A DNA stretch of 64,000 bases from Sandaracinaceae bacterium (GCA_040218145.1 JAVJQK010000076.1:248001-312000); one strand, 5' to 3'; positions 8,190-17,801 are shown, counted from the stretch's first letter. Program-made: numbers and translations. Notes: generated by a model from the sequence alone, not told the origin.

Positions 8190-9305
8190 ATGGACGAGCG
8201 AAGGCCGGCCCTGCGACTGACGCGGCTGGCTCTCCGCGGCTGGCGCAACCTCGCCGATCTCGATCTGAGCCCCGGGGCGCGCTTCAACGTGCTCGGGGGC
8301 GACAACGGGCAGGGCAAGTCCAACCTGCTCGAAGCCATCTACTACCTCGGGGCGCTCAAGAGCTTCCGCCTGGCGGGCCGCGAGGACCTGATCGGGCGGG
8401 ACCGGGACCAGGCGCTGGTCGCCGCCCGCTTCGACGCGAGCCCCGCGCCCATCACGACGAAGGTGCGGCTCGATCGGCGCAAGGCCCGCGCGCTGTCGTT
8501 CGAGGGCAAGCGGCCCCGCTCCACCGCGGCCTGGGTCTCGTCGCTCCAGATGGTGCTCTTCCACCCGGGCGACCTCGCGCTCGCCAGCGGCTCCCCCGAG
8601 GGGCGGCGCGGGTTCCTCGATCGCATCCTCGAGCAGCTCGACCCGACCTACGCCCGGACCCTGGCCAGCTATGGCAAGGCTTTGCGGAGCCGTAACCGCC
8701 TCCTGAAGCGCGAGGACGGGGATCGCCGGGGGGTCACCTCATATGACGCGCTCCTGGCCTCTGCGGGCGCCGTGGTGGGCCAGTGCCGGGCTCGCCTGAT
8801 CGAGGAGCTGGCCCCGCTCGCCGAGTCCGCCTTCGAGGAGGTGGCCGGTCAGGAGCTCCCGCTCAGCGTGGCGTATCGACCGCGAGTCGAGCCGGAGGTC
8901 GAGGCCATCCGCGAGGCGCTCGCCCGCTCGCTGCAGAAGGACTTCGCGCGCGGGTTCACCGCGGAGGGGCCGCACGGCGACGATCTCTCGCTGACGGTGC
9001 ACGCCGATCGCGGCGCCCGTCATCACGCGTCGCAGGGGCAGCACCGGATGATGGTGCTCGCCCTCAAGGTGGCGGAGCTCGAGGTCCTCTCGCGGCGCGT
9101 GGGGCGCGTGCCGATCCTGCTCCTGGACGACGTCTCGAGCGAGCTGGACAAGACCCGCAACCGGCGCCTGTTCGCCTACCTCGACCGGCTGGGCGGCCAG
9201 GTCTTCCTCACCACCACGCACCCGGAGCTGATCCGCCTCGAGGGGAGCCGCACCGACCTGCTGGTCCGAGAGGGCCACGTCGAGGCGCCCGAGGCCCCGG
9301 CGTGA
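8190..9305 (+). CDS. recF: DNA replication and repair protein RecF
   Basis: RecF, an SMC-like ABC ATPase that helps load RecA at gaps during recombinational repair. The 371-residue product has Walker A (GGDNGQGKSN, residues 36-45), the ABC-type signature region near ARHHASQGQHRMMVLALK, and Walker B (ILLLDDVSSELD). Its TGA stop overlaps the GTG start of the downstream RND transporter. The usual gyrB partner does not follow recF here. Confidence 0.95.
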   Translation: MDERRPALRLTRLALRGWRNLADLDLSPGARFNVLGGDNGQGKSNLLEAIYYLGALKSFRLAGREDLIGRDRDQALVAARFDASPAPITTKVRLDRRKARALSFEGKRPRSTAAWVSSLQMVLFHPGDLALASGSPEGRRGFLDRILEQLDPTYARTLASYGKALRSRNRLLKREDGDRRGVTSYDALLASAGAVVGQCRARLIEELAPLAESAFEEVAGQELPLSVAYRPRVEPEVEAIREALARSLQKDFARGFTAEGPHGDDLSLTVHADRGARHHASQGQHRMMVLALKVAELEVLSRRVGRVPILLLDDVSSELDKTRNRRLFAYLDRLGGQVFLTTTHPELIRLEGSRTDLLVREGHVEAPEAPA

Positions 9306-11749
9306 AGCGCCTCTACGACTCGCTCCCTCGATGGCGCCGGCCCGTCCTGGTGGCGCTGGCGCTCCTGAGCGCGGCGCTGATGAGCCAGATCCCCGAGCTC
9401 GAGGCCGTCTTCGCGCCCGAGGAGCTCGTCCCGGCCCGGCCCGAGGAGGCCGCCCTCGCCGAGCGCGCCTTCGGCGGGTTCACGGGGCGCGAGGAGCCGC
9501 TCCTCGTCGTGCTCGAGGCTCCGGACGCGCTCGACCCCGCGGTGCTGGGCTACCTGCACACGGCGGCGCGCCATTTTCAGAGCCGACCCTGGGCCGCGCG
9601 GGTGGACGGGCTCACGGTCACCGCGCTCCCGCACGCCCCCAGGGCCGAGGCGGTGGGACTGGACGAGCTCGACGAGGCAGATCCGGCGACGGATCCCGAG
9701 ACCGAGGACGCGCTCAGCGACATCGTCGGCTCCGAGCCGACCCGCTTCCCGATGGGGCTCGCCTCGCTCTCTCGCGGCGCCCCCGCGCTCGGCCCGCTGG
9801 TGGAGGGCGAAGACCTCGACGAGGCAGAGCGCGCGGCCATCGTCGAGGCGGTCGAGAGCGGCGTGCTCGATCGGCGCCTGATCGACGCGGAGCGGCGCGT
9901 GACCCAGCTCGTCATCGCGCCCCGCCCGATGGACGAAGACGCGGCCCGCGCGGCGGTGGAGGAGACCGAGGCCTGGCTGGCTGGCCACTCTCCGCCGGAG
10001 GGCGTGATGGCGCGCGTCGGAGGCCTGCCGGCCGTGCGCGTGGCCATGATCGAGGCGCTCGAGGACGACCAGGTGCTGCTCGTGGGCCTCGCGGTGATGG
10101 GCAGCCTGATCGTCTTGATCATCGGCTTCCGCTCCTGGGCGGGGGTGCTCTTGCCGCTCGGCGCGGCGGGCATGACGGCGGGCATGACCGTGGGCGCCAT
10201 GGCGTGGCTCGGCGAGCCGCTGAACCTGCTCAACAACGTCGTGCCGCCGCTGCTGATCACGATCGGGCTCGGCGACGCGGTGCACCTGCTGGTGCGTCAC
10301 CGCGAAGAGCTCCGCCGGGACCCTGATCGCATCGCGGCAGCGCGTCGGACCATGCGCGCGATGGTCGGGGCGTGCTTCTTGACCTCGGCCACCACCGCGG
10401 TGGGGTTCGGCTCGCTCGCGATCAGCGAGACGGGCGTGCTCCGCCGCTTCGGGATCACCGCGGCGCTGGGCGTCATGCTCGCGTACCTCGTCACGGTGCT
10501 CTTCCTGCCCGCCGCCCTGCCGGACTTCCGGGTGACGGTCCGCGAGCCTCGCCCCCGCATGGCGCTCGAGACCTGGATCCCGCGCCTGGCCGCGGCCGTC
10601 TCGCGGCGCTCGGGCTGGGTCATCGGCGGCAGCTGCGCGCTCCTGCTCCTCTCGGTCGCCACGGCCGGTCGGCTCCGCGTGGACAGCGCGCTCCTCGACC
10701 AGCTCCCGCCCGACTCGGACACGGCCCGCACGGCGGCGCTCCTCGAGGACCGGCTCGGTGGGGTGCGGGTGCTCGAGGTCGGGCTGATGGGCGCGCCCGG
10801 TCGCTATCGCAGCGCGGAGGGGCTCCGGGAGCTGGACGCGCTCGAGCGATGGCTCGCCGAGCAGCCCCACGTCCTGCGCGTGAGCGGGGCGGCGGGGTTG
10901 ACGGGCTCGCTCTGGGCCTGGATCGACGAGGGCGACGACCGGCCCGCCGCGCTCGCGGACGACGGCCGCGCGCAGGGCCTGGCCGCGCTCGCTGCCCACT
11001 CCGCGCCTGAGCGCTGGGCGACCTACGTCAGCGCAGACGGCGGGCGCGCGCGGGTCGAGGTGCGCCTCGCCGACGCCGGGGAGCGCGCGCTCAATCAGCT
11101 GCTCGACCGGGCAGAGGCGCGCGGCCGAGAGCTGCCCGAGGCGGAGCTGGTGCTGGGCGGCGAGGCGGTCCGCTCCGCGCGCGGGCTCGAGCGGCTGGTC
11201 GGCGAGCTGGTCGTGAGCCTCGCGGCGGCGGTCCTGATCATCTTCGTGCTGCTCGGCCTGCTCCTGCGCAGCGTCCGGCTCGGGCTGATCAGCGTCTTGC
11301 CCAACGTCCTGCCGCTGACGCTGACCCTCGCTTGGATGGCCCTCCGCGGCATCCCGCTGCACGCCGCGACGGCCATCGTGTTCACCGTCAGCATCGGCCT
11401 CGCGGTGGACGGCACCGTGCACATCCTCGCGCGCTACCGGGAGGAGATCTCGGAGGGGCAAGGTCGCATGCGGGGAATGATCCTCGCCATGCGCGGCAGC
11501 GGGCGCGCGGTGGTGATCGGCGCGATGACGCTGCTCCTCGGCTTCCTCGCGCTCCTGTTCGGATCCTTCGTGCCGATCCGTCTGTTCGCCGAGCTGTCGG
11601 TCGTCGCGATCGGCACGTCGCTCCTGGCGGAGCTCATCTTGCTCCCCGCGCTCCTCGCCCGCTTCGGGCCGACCGAGGTCACGGGCCGCGCGATGGTGCG
11701 CACCAAGCTCGAGCACTCGGGCGAGGCGCGGTCCCCCTACGCGCGCTGA
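9302..11749 (+). CDS. RND/MMPL-family exporter
   Basis: An 815-residue RND-superfamily membrane protein with two homologous halves. Each has one N-terminal helix, a large periplasmic domain and a bundle of about five helices. Diagnostic stretches are GLGDAVHLLVRHREELRRDP (first half) and SIGLAVDGTVHILARYREE (second half), both with the central membrane acidic residue. It belongs to the MMPL/sterol-sensing-like branch, which moves lipids, hopanoids or hydrophobic compounds. The substrate is unknown. The GTG start at 9302 overlaps the recF stop by 4 bp, so translation should be coupled to recF, a pairing with no obvious functional logic. Confidence 0.88.
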   Translation: MKRLYDSLPRWRRPVLVALALLSAALMSQIPELEAVFAPEELVPARPEEAALAERAFGGFTGREEPLLVVLEAPDALDPAVLGYLHTAARHFQSRPWAARVDGLTVTALPHAPRAEAVGLDELDEADPATDPETEDALSDIVGSEPTRFPMGLASLSRGAPALGPLVEGEDLDEAERAAIVEAVESGVLDRRLIDAERRVTQLVIAPRPMDEDAARAAVEETEAWLAGHSPPEGVMARVGGLPAVRVAMIEALEDDQVLLVGLAVMGSLIVLIIGFRSWAGVLLPLGAAGMTAGMTVGAMAWLGEPLNLLNNVVPPLLITIGLGDAVHLLVRHREELRRDPDRIAAARRTMRAMVGACFLTSATTAVGFGSLAISETGVLRRFGITAALGVMLAYLVTVLFLPAALPDFRVTVREPRPRMALETWIPRLAAAVSRRSGWVIGGSCALLLLSVATAGRLRVDSALLDQLPPDSDTARTAALLEDRLGGVRVLEVGLMGAPGRYRSAEGLRELDALERWLAEQPHVLRVSGAAGLTGSLWAWIDEGDDRPAALADDGRAQGLAALAAHSAPERWATYVSADGGRARVEVRLADAGERALNQLLDRAEARGRELPEAELVLGGEAVRSARGLERLVGELVVSLAAAVLIIFVLLGLLLRSVRLGLISVLPNVLPLTLTLAWMALRGIPLHAATAIVFTVSIGLAVDGTVHILARYREEISEGQGRMRGMILAMRGSGRAVVIGAMTLLLGFLALLFGSFVPIRLFAELSVVAIGTSLLAELILLPALLARFGPTEVTGRAMVRTKLEHSGEARSPYAR

Positions 11750-11752
11750 GCC

Positions 11753-12514
11753 TCAGCCGTCGGTCCCGCAGTACACGTTCTCCTGCGTGCGCGCCCGGCA
11801 GGTCTTGCCGAGCACGGGGCCGAGGCAGATCGACGAGGCGCACTCGTCCTCCCAGGTGCACGAGGAGCCGGTCGGTTCACCGCTTCCGCAGCGGCGGGGC
11901 ATGAAGCCGCCCGCGTGCTCACAGCGGAGCGAGGCGCACTCGAGCCCGTAGCGGCAGACCTCGCCGTCGCGGAGCGCGTCCACGCAGAGCCAGCGGTCGC
12001 CGCTCTGCTGGCAGATCTGATCCTTGCGCTCACACGCGAGGTTCGCGACGAGGAAGTCGATCTCCATCATGCCCCGCGGCGTGCACTCTCCGCCGCCCGG
12101 GATCGAGCCTCGCGCCGGGCCGTAGAAGCCTTCGCGCGAGATGTACCAGTCGGCGACGTCCGGGTCGCAAGTCGCGGCGAGCGCCGACCCGCTCGCCACC
12201 GCGCGCCCCGCCGCCTCCGCGTCCCACGTGATGCGGTCGTCGGCGATGATCGCCCCGAAGGCCGCTCCACACGCCATCTGGAGCTGTCGTGTGCAGGCCT
12301 CGACGTCGAAGGACGGATCATCGCAGCAGTCCGCCCCTCGCGCTTCGCACGCCGTTCGCGCGAAGGCCGGGCAGTAGTCGTCTCGCTCGACCCGGGGCAC
12401 GCTGGCGTCGGCGCCCCCGTCCATGCCCGCCCCGGGCACGAGGTGCCCGGACGGGTCGTTGACGAGCGAGCAGGCGCTCGCGAGCAGGATCGGCAGCAGG
12501 ATGAAGGCGCGCAT
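11753..12514 (-). CDS. Cys-rich lipoprotein, function unknown
   Basis: A 253-residue exported lipoprotein. The signal peptide MRAFILLPILLASAC places the lipobox cysteine at residue 15. The mature protein has many cysteines in short CxxxxxC-like spacings (for example DYCPAFARTACEARGADCC), which suggests disulphide-bonded surface protein. This style is common in myxobacteria. Its ATG overlaps the stop of the upstream TPR gene by 1 bp, so it is the third gene of a coupled operon led by the FHA-GGDEF protein. No enzymatic motif was seen. Confidence 0.75.
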   Translation of the reverse strand: MRAFILLPILLASACSLVNDPSGHLVPGAGMDGGADASVPRVERDDYCPAFARTACEARGADCCDDPSFDVEACTRQLQMACGAAFGAIIADDRITWDAEAAGRAVASGSALAATCDPDVADWYISREGFYGPARGSIPGGGECTPRGMMEIDFLVANLACERKDQICQQSGDRWLCVDALRDGEVCRYGLECASLRCEHAGGFMPRRCGSGEPTGSSCTWEDECASSICLGPVLGKTCRARTQENVYCGTDG

Positions 12515-13380
12515 CAGAAGCTCCCTCCCGCCGCGAGCCCGCCCGCGACGGGGCTCGCCCAGGGGGTGATCCAGGCCGCGTCGGTCGCGCTCGCCTCGGG
12601 CGGCAGGGCGAAGAGGAGGATGACGCCCGTGATCCCCGCCGCGGCGGCCGCGATCCAGCTGACGTCGGCGACGGTGTTGTAGAGGCGCAGCGTCTCGACG
12701 CGGCTCTCGGTGCAGGTGGTGGCCGGGTTGTCGCGCCCGCACTCCGAGGCGAGGCTCGCGTCCTCCGCCTCGCTCAGCCCGGCGAAGACGCCGAAGCTCG
12801 CCGCGAGCACGCCGGCGCCGATGAGCACGCCGATCCCCGCCGGGTGCACGCCCGAGGCCGGCTCCGGGGGCGGGGGCGGCGCGAGGTCGCGGTTGGTCAG
12901 TCGCTCTTCGCGCTGGTCCGCGTCGCGCGCCGCGCGCTCCCGCTCGAGCTCGGCTTCGGCCTGCGCCGCGCGCTCCTCCGCCACGCGGGCCTCCAGCCGC
13001 GCGAGCCGAGCGCTCAAGGCGTCGCGGCGGTCGGGCTCGACGTCACCCTCCTCGAGGTAGCGCTCGAGGGCCTCCGCGGCCTCCGCCAGCACGCCGCCGC
13101 GCTCGAGCGCGGAGTAGACGTTGAAGAGCAGGTCGGGGTGACCGGTCAGCGCGTGGGCGCGCCGGAACTCCGCCGCCGCGCGCGCGTAGTCGCCGGTGTC
13201 GAAGGCGGCGGTCCCGGCCTCGAAGTGGGCCTGGGCCTCCGCGCGGCGGTCGGGGTCGAGCGCCTCGTCCTGGGCGGCGGCCGGGCTGGCCAGGGCGCAG
13301 ACGAGCGAGAAGAGCGAGGCGAACCGAAGCGCGAATCGAAGCACGAGCGCAGGGTACTGGATGACGCGCGCGTGCGTCAT
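12514..13380 (-). CDS. TPR-containing exported protein with C-terminal membrane segments
   Basis: A 288-residue protein. A signal sequence or anchor (LRFASLFSLVCALASPAAAQ) precedes one or two TPR motifs (about residues 42-100, AQAHFEAGTAAFDTGDYARA). Then follow a charged coiled coil (about 115-165, EERAAQAEAELERERAARDA), a proline run, and two hydrophobic segments (IGVLIGAGVLAASFGVFAG and WIAAAAAGITGVILLFAL). This layout is frequent among myxobacterial proteins of unknown function. Its ATG overlaps the TGA of the FHA-GGDEF gene. Confidence 0.75.
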   Translation of the reverse strand: MTHARVIQYPALVLRFALRFASLFSLVCALASPAAAQDEALDPDRRAEAQAHFEAGTAAFDTGDYARAAAEFRRAHALTGHPDLLFNVYSALERGGVLAEAAEALERYLEEGDVEPDRRDALSARLARLEARVAEERAAQAEAELERERAARDADQREERLTNRDLAPPPPPEPASGVHPAGIGVLIGAGVLAASFGVFAGLSEAEDASLASECGRDNPATTCTESRVETLRLYNTVADVSWIAAAAAGITGVILLFALPPEASATDAAWITPWASPVAGGLAAGGSF

Positions 13381-14303
13381 CGGCAGACGCAGACCCGTCG
13401 TTTGCCCTCGCGCTTCGCCTGGTACATCGCCTCGTCCGCGCAGCGGAAGAGCGCCGTGGCGTCGTTGGCGTGCTCGGGGAACGCGGCCACCCCGATGGAG
13501 ATGCCCGGCGCGAGCGTGACGCCGTCCTTCTCGTAGCCGTGGCCCAGCACCGCCGCGAGGATGGCCTCGGCGATGACCTGGCTCTCGCCGAGCCCCTTGG
13601 CCGGGAACGCGGCCACGAACTCGTCGCCGCCGAAGCGGGCCGCGATGGCGCCGTCGGGGATGGTCTGCCCGATCAGCCGGCCGCTCTCGGCGATGACGTA
13701 GGCGCCGAAGAGGTGGCCGTGGCTGTCGTTGATGCCCTTGAGCCCGTCGAGGTCCATGACGAGCATCCCGAGGGGCTGGCTCTTCACGCGGGCGGCGCGG
13801 AGCAGCTCCTCCACCTCGCGGTCGAAGCGGCGTCGGACGTAGAGACCGGTCAGGTCGTCGATGTCGATCAGCCGCTCCACCAGCTCGTCGTAGGCCTGGT
13901 CGGTGGCGTCCTGGAGCTCGAAGCGGATCACCGTGTCGCCGACCTCGACCTTGTCGTTGGGGTGCAGCGCCACCTCGGTCTCGACGCGGGCGCCGTTGAC
14001 GCTCGTCCCGTTGGTGGAGCCGAGCTCCACCAGGGCCCAGCCGTCGCCCCGGTCCTCGATGCGACAGTGCCGCGAGGAGACCCTCGGGTCCGTCAAGGTC
14101 AGGTCCACCGCGTGGCTCCGGCCGACCACGAGGGCCGACTCTCGCACCCGCGCGCGCCGGCCGACGTCCTCGCCCAGCACGACCACCAGGGTGGGCCTGC
14201 GCTTCACCTGCGCGGCGGCGGCCAGCGCCCGATGGCGGAGCGTCTCTCCGTCGTCGATCTGCAGGGTACGCGCGACTTCGTCGTCGGTGCTGCGCTTGGC
14301 CAC
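13377..14303 (-). CDS. FHA-GGDEF protein (probable diguanylate cyclase)
   Basis: A 308-residue cytoplasmic protein. An N-terminal FHA domain (about residues 38-130; VVGRSHAVDLTLTDPRVSSRH, then LGSTNGTSVNG) would bind phosphothreonine. A C-terminal GGDEF domain (about 145-305) has an intact active-site motif RFGGDEFV, so it is probably an active c-di-GMP synthase. The RxxD inhibitory site normally upstream of GGDEF is missing (the segment reads IPDGAIAARF), so feedback inhibition through that site is not expected. The pairing suggests control by Ser/Thr phosphorylation. It is divergent from the carotenoid operon, separated by 110 bp. Confidence 0.92.
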   Translation of the reverse strand: MAKRSTDDEVARTLQIDDGETLRHRALAAAAQVKRRPTLVVVLGEDVGRRARVRESALVVGRSHAVDLTLTDPRVSSRHCRIEDRGDGWALVELGSTNGTSVNGARVETEVALHPNDKVEVGDTVIRFELQDATDQAYDELVERLIDIDDLTGLYVRRRFDREVEELLRAARVKSQPLGMLVMDLDGLKGINDSHGHLFGAYVIAESGRLIGQTIPDGAIAARFGGDEFVAAFPAKGLGESQVIAEAILAAVLGHGYEKDGVTLAPGISIGVAAFPEHANDATALFRCADEAMYQAKREGKRRVCVCR

Positions 14304-14413
14304 CGCCCTGGAGGATAGCAGGCGCGCGCGCGCCCTGGCGTGATCGCGGCAACGTCCCTACTGTGGCGCCCGGACGGCGGGGGCCTGCTCCGCCAGAGAC
14401 GAAAGAGACGCTG

Positions 14414-16093
14414 ATGGCCGTTCTTCCCCACCTGCGCGGCGTGTCCGACGCCCACCCTTTCGGTAGTGACGTGTCCTGGCGGCAGGCGCTCGACGCGGCG
14501 ATCGACGCCTTCATGAAGCCCAACGACCGGCTGCGGACGTCGGGCGACCCCATCCCCGTCACCGAGGACTCTCCGACCGCGGTCGTCATCGGCGCGGGGC
14601 TCGGGGGGCTCGCGGCCGCGGTGCGGCTCGGGGCGCGCGGCTATCGCGTGACGGTGGTCGACCGGCTCGACCAGCCCGGCGGCCGGGCGCGCGTGTTCCG
14701 CGACGACTACCAGGGCGGGACCTTCGTCTTCGACGCCGGCCCCACGGTGATCACCGCGCCCTTCATGCTCGAGGAGCTGTGGCGGCTCGCGGGCAAGCGG
14801 CTCGAGGACGACGTGGAGCTCCGCGAGGTCTCGCCCTTCTATCGCATCCGCTTCCACGACGGAGAGCAGTTCGACTACACCGGCTCGGCCGACGTCATGC
14901 GGAGCGAGATCGCGCGCTTCGCGCCCGGCGACCTCGCGGGCTACGACGCGTTCCTCGAGCACAGCGAGCGCATCTTCGAGATCGGGTTCGAGAAGCTCGC
15001 GCACGTGCCCTTCAGCAGCGCGGTCGACATGGCGCGCATCGTCCCGGCCATGATGCGGCTCGAGAACTACCGCACCGTGCACAGCCTCGTGTCGAAGTAC
15101 ATCCGGGACGAGCGGCTGCGGCAGGTCTTCAGCTTCCACCCCCTGCTCGTGGGCGGGAACCCCTACAGCTGCAGCTCCATCTACACGCTGATCGCCTACC
15201 TCGAGCGCAAGTGGAAGGTGTGGTTCGCGATGGGCGGCACGGGCGAGATCGTCAACGGGCTGGTCGGCCTCGTCGAGCACCTCGGCGGCGAGGTGCAGCT
15301 CGGAAAGGACGTGTCGGAGATCGTCGTCGAGGGCGGGCGCGCCACGGGCCTGCGCTTCCAGGACGGGACCCGGCTCCAGGCGGACGTGGTGGTCAGCAAC
15401 GCGGACGCCGCGTGGACCTACCGTCACCTGGTCAAGCCCGAGCATCGGCGGATCTGGCCCGACTGGCGCCTCGAGCGCAGCCGCTACTCGATGGGGCTCT
15501 TCGTCTGGTATTTCGGCACCAAGCGCCGCTACGAGGACGTCGCGCACCACACGATTCTGCTCGGCCCTCGTTACGAAGAGCTGCTCGACGACATCTTCTC
15601 CAAGAAGGTGCTCGCCGACGACTTCAGCCTCTACCTCCACCGGCCGACCGCGACCGATCCGTCGATGGCGCCCGACGGCTGCGACGCGTTCTACGTGCTC
15701 TCGCCCGTGCCGCACCTCGACGGCGGCGTGGATTGGTCGACCCAGACCGAGCCCTACCGCAAGAAGATCGAGCGCTACCTGAGCGACACCATCATGCCGG
15801 GCCTGGAGGGCGAGATCGTCAGCAGCCGGACCCTGACCCCGAAGGGCTTCCTCGAGGACTACCTCGCGTTCAAGGGCGCCGCGTTCTCGCTCGAGCCCGT
15901 GCTCCAGCAGAGCGCGTACTTCCGGCCGCACAACCGGTCCGAGGACGTCGACGGGCTCTACCTCGTCGGCGCGGGCACCCACCCGGGCGCCGGCATGCCG
16001 GGGGTGCTCTCGAGCGCCCGCGTGCTCGACACCGTCGTTCCGGACCCCGTCGTTCCGGACCCCGTCGTCCCGGACACCGTTCGTCGACGGTGA
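14414..16093 (+). CDS. crtI: phytoene desaturase CrtI
   Basis: A FAD-dependent carotenoid desaturase that introduces double bonds into phytoene toward lycopene. The dinucleotide-binding fold VVIGAGLGGLAAAV lies at about residues 57-70, with the second part GGRARVFRDDYQGGTFVFDAGP. The C-terminal FAD motif typical of bacterial phytoene desaturases is DGLYLVGAGTHPGAGMPG. About 50 residues precede the FAD fold, longer than usual; an ATG at 14513 would shorten this. The C-terminus carries three copies of a 15-bp repeat (PVVPD), probably a recent slippage expansion. First gene of the carotenoid operon; 559 residues. Confidence 0.93.
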   Translation: MAVLPHLRGVSDAHPFGSDVSWRQALDAAIDAFMKPNDRLRTSGDPIPVTEDSPTAVVIGAGLGGLAAAVRLGARGYRVTVVDRLDQPGGRARVFRDDYQGGTFVFDAGPTVITAPFMLEELWRLAGKRLEDDVELREVSPFYRIRFHDGEQFDYTGSADVMRSEIARFAPGDLAGYDAFLEHSERIFEIGFEKLAHVPFSSAVDMARIVPAMMRLENYRTVHSLVSKYIRDERLRQVFSFHPLLVGGNPYSCSSIYTLIAYLERKWKVWFAMGGTGEIVNGLVGLVEHLGGEVQLGKDVSEIVVEGGRATGLRFQDGTRLQADVVVSNADAAWTYRHLVKPEHRRIWPDWRLERSRYSMGLFVWYFGTKRRYEDVAHHTILLGPRYEELLDDIFSKKVLADDFSLYLHRPTATDPSMAPDGCDAFYVLSPVPHLDGGVDWSTQTEPYRKKIERYLSDTIMPGLEGEIVSSRTLTPKGFLEDYLAFKGAAFSLEPVLQQSAYFRPHNRSEDVDGLYLVGAGTHPGAGMPGVLSSARVLDTVVPDPVVPDPVVPDTVRRR

Positions 16094-16146
16094 GCGCGAC
16101 GGTCGGGATCCGCGCGCGGGCCACTTCGGTGTACCGTGCCGCCGCC

Positions 16147-17091
16147 ATGGGGGCCCCACAGCAGATGGACGCGCCGGAGGGAGACGTCGAAGTCATCCGC
16201 GCTTGTCGCGCCATCCTCGGCCGTGGGAGCAAGTCGTTCGCGGCCGCCTCGCGCCTGCTCCCCGCGCGGCTGCGGGATCCCGTCGCCTGCTACTACGCCT
16301 TCTGCCGGGTGAGCGACGACGCGGTCGACGAGTCGTCCGACCCCCGGGCCGCCCTCGACGCGCTCCGCGGTCGCCTGGACCGCGTCTACGCCGGCCGGCC
16401 CGACGCACACCCCGCCGACCGTGGGCTGGCCTGGGTGGTGGCGTCCCACCGCGTGCCGCGCGCGCCGCTCGACGCGCTGCTCGACGGCTACCTCTGGGAC
16501 GTGGAGGGCCGCCGCTATCGGGACCTCTCGGGCGTGCGCGCGTACTCGGCGCGGGTGGCCGCGAGCGTCGGCGTGGTGATGACCCTCTTGATGGGCCGCC
16601 GTGAGGACTACGTGCTGCATCGGGCGGCGGACCTCGGCGTGGCCATGCAGCTGACCAACATCGCGAGAGACGTCGGAGAGGACGCGAGGGCGGGCCGCCT
16701 CTATCTCCCCACCGCGTGGCTCGAGGCCGAGGGCATCGACCCGGACGCGTGGCTGCGCGACCCGCGCTTCGAGCCCGGCGTCGGGGTGGCGGTCTGTCGC
16801 CTCCTCGACCACGCGGCCCACCTCTATCGCCGCGCCGACCTCGGCGTGCCGGAGCTGCCCCGGGACTGTCGGGTCGCCATCTCGGGCGCACGCCACATCT
16901 ACGCCGACATCGGGCGCGTGATCCGCGAGCAGGGTCACGACAGCGTGCGCGAGCGCGCCTTCACGTCCGGGGCCCGCAAGGCCATGCTGCTCGCCCGCGC
17001 CGCCACCGAGCGCTGGCGCGAGCCGGACCCTTTCGCGGCGCACCCAGCGCCGCTCCCCGAAATCACGTTTCTCGTCGAGGGCGTCTCTTGA
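16147..17091 (+). CDS. crtB: phytoene synthase CrtB
   Basis: Condenses two geranylgeranyl diphosphates head to head into phytoene. The 314-residue protein has both aspartate-rich motifs of squalene/phytoene synthases: CRVSDDAVDESSDP and NIARDVGEDARAGRLYLP. It follows crtI by 53 bp and its TGA stop overlaps the TTG start of the next gene. No clear CrtE-type GGPP synthase is in this window; the prenyl synthase at 36 kb looks like a long-chain enzyme. Confidence 0.94.
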   Translation: MGAPQQMDAPEGDVEVIRACRAILGRGSKSFAAASRLLPARLRDPVACYYAFCRVSDDAVDESSDPRAALDALRGRLDRVYAGRPDAHPADRGLAWVVASHRVPRAPLDALLDGYLWDVEGRRYRDLSGVRAYSARVAASVGVVMTLLMGRREDYVLHRAADLGVAMQLTNIARDVGEDARAGRLYLPTAWLEAEGIDPDAWLRDPRFEPGVGVAVCRLLDHAAHLYRRADLGVPELPRDCRVAISGARHIYADIGRVIREQGHDSVRERAFTSGARKAMLLARAATERWREPDPFAAHPAPLPEITFLVEGVS

Positions 17092-17801
17092 AGCAGCTAC
17101 ATCATCGCAAGCGTAACGTTCACCGCGACTTCGACGTCGTCGCCTCCACGTACGACCTGCTGACCGGGATGAACCCCGGCTATCACCGCAACCTCCGGCA
17201 GAGCGCCGAGCGGCTGTCGATCCGGCGGGAGCGGCCGCGGCTCCTCGACCTGTGCTGCGGCACGGGCGCGAGCACGCTGGCGCTCCGCGCGAGCTACCCG
17301 GACGCGGAGATCGTCGGCCTCGACGCGTCCGCGGGCATGCTGCGCCACGCGCGCCAGAAGCCGGAGCTCGAGGGCGTCACGTTCGTCCAAGGAGACGCGA
17401 CCGATCCCGCCGCGGCGGGGGTCGAGGGTCCCTTCGACGGCGTGCTCATGGCGTACGGGATCCGCAACCTGCCAGAGCCGGATCTGGGGATCTCGAACCT
17501 GCGCGCCATGTTGCGCCCCGATGCGCGAATCGTCTTCCACGAGTACTCGGTGCGAGACTCCCGGCGCGCGCGCCTGAAGTGGGACGCGGTCTGCTACGGC
17601 GTGATCCTCCCGGGAGGGCTGATCACCGCACGTGAGAGTGACATCTACCGCTACCTGCACCGCAGCGTGCGGGACTTCGACGGGGTGCGCGCGTTCGAGG
17701 AGCGCCTCCGCCGCGCGGGCTTCGTGGACGTCTGGACGGCGCCGATGGACGGGTGGCAGCGCGGCATCGTGCACTCCTTCGTGGCGCGGAATCCGTCGTG
17801 A
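17088..17801 (+). CDS. UbiE-like SAM methyltransferase in the carotenoid operon
   Basis: A 237-residue class I methyltransferase. The SAM-binding motif I is LLDLCCGTGAS, followed by the acidic motif II (AEIVGLDAS) and a UbiE/COQ5-like stretch VLMAYGIRNLPEPD. The start is TTG at 17088, overlapping the crtB stop (TTGA); the next in-frame start would delete part of the fold. A separate UbiE/MenG lies in the menaquinone operon, so this copy is more likely a carotenoid-specific enzyme. The methyltransferase crtT accompanies crtU in actinobacterial aromatic-carotenoid clusters. The exact substrate is unknown. Confidence 0.8.
   Translation: MKQLHHRKRNVHRDFDVVASTYDLLTGMNPGYHRNLRQSAERLSIRRERPRLLDLCCGTGASTLALRASYPDAEIVGLDASAGMLRHARQKPELEGVTFVQGDATDPAAAGVEGPFDGVLMAYGIRNLPEPDLGISNLRAMLRPDARIVFHEYSVRDSRRARLKWDAVCYGVILPGGLITARESDIYRYLHRSVRDFDGVRAFEERLRRAGFVDVWTAPMDGWQRGIVHSFVARNPS

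Noticed and set aside
9176-11716. An 846-codon frame antisense to the RND exporter
   Set aside because: The RND gene shows clear family motifs in its own frame. The antisense frame is His/Arg/Gln-rich without motifs.
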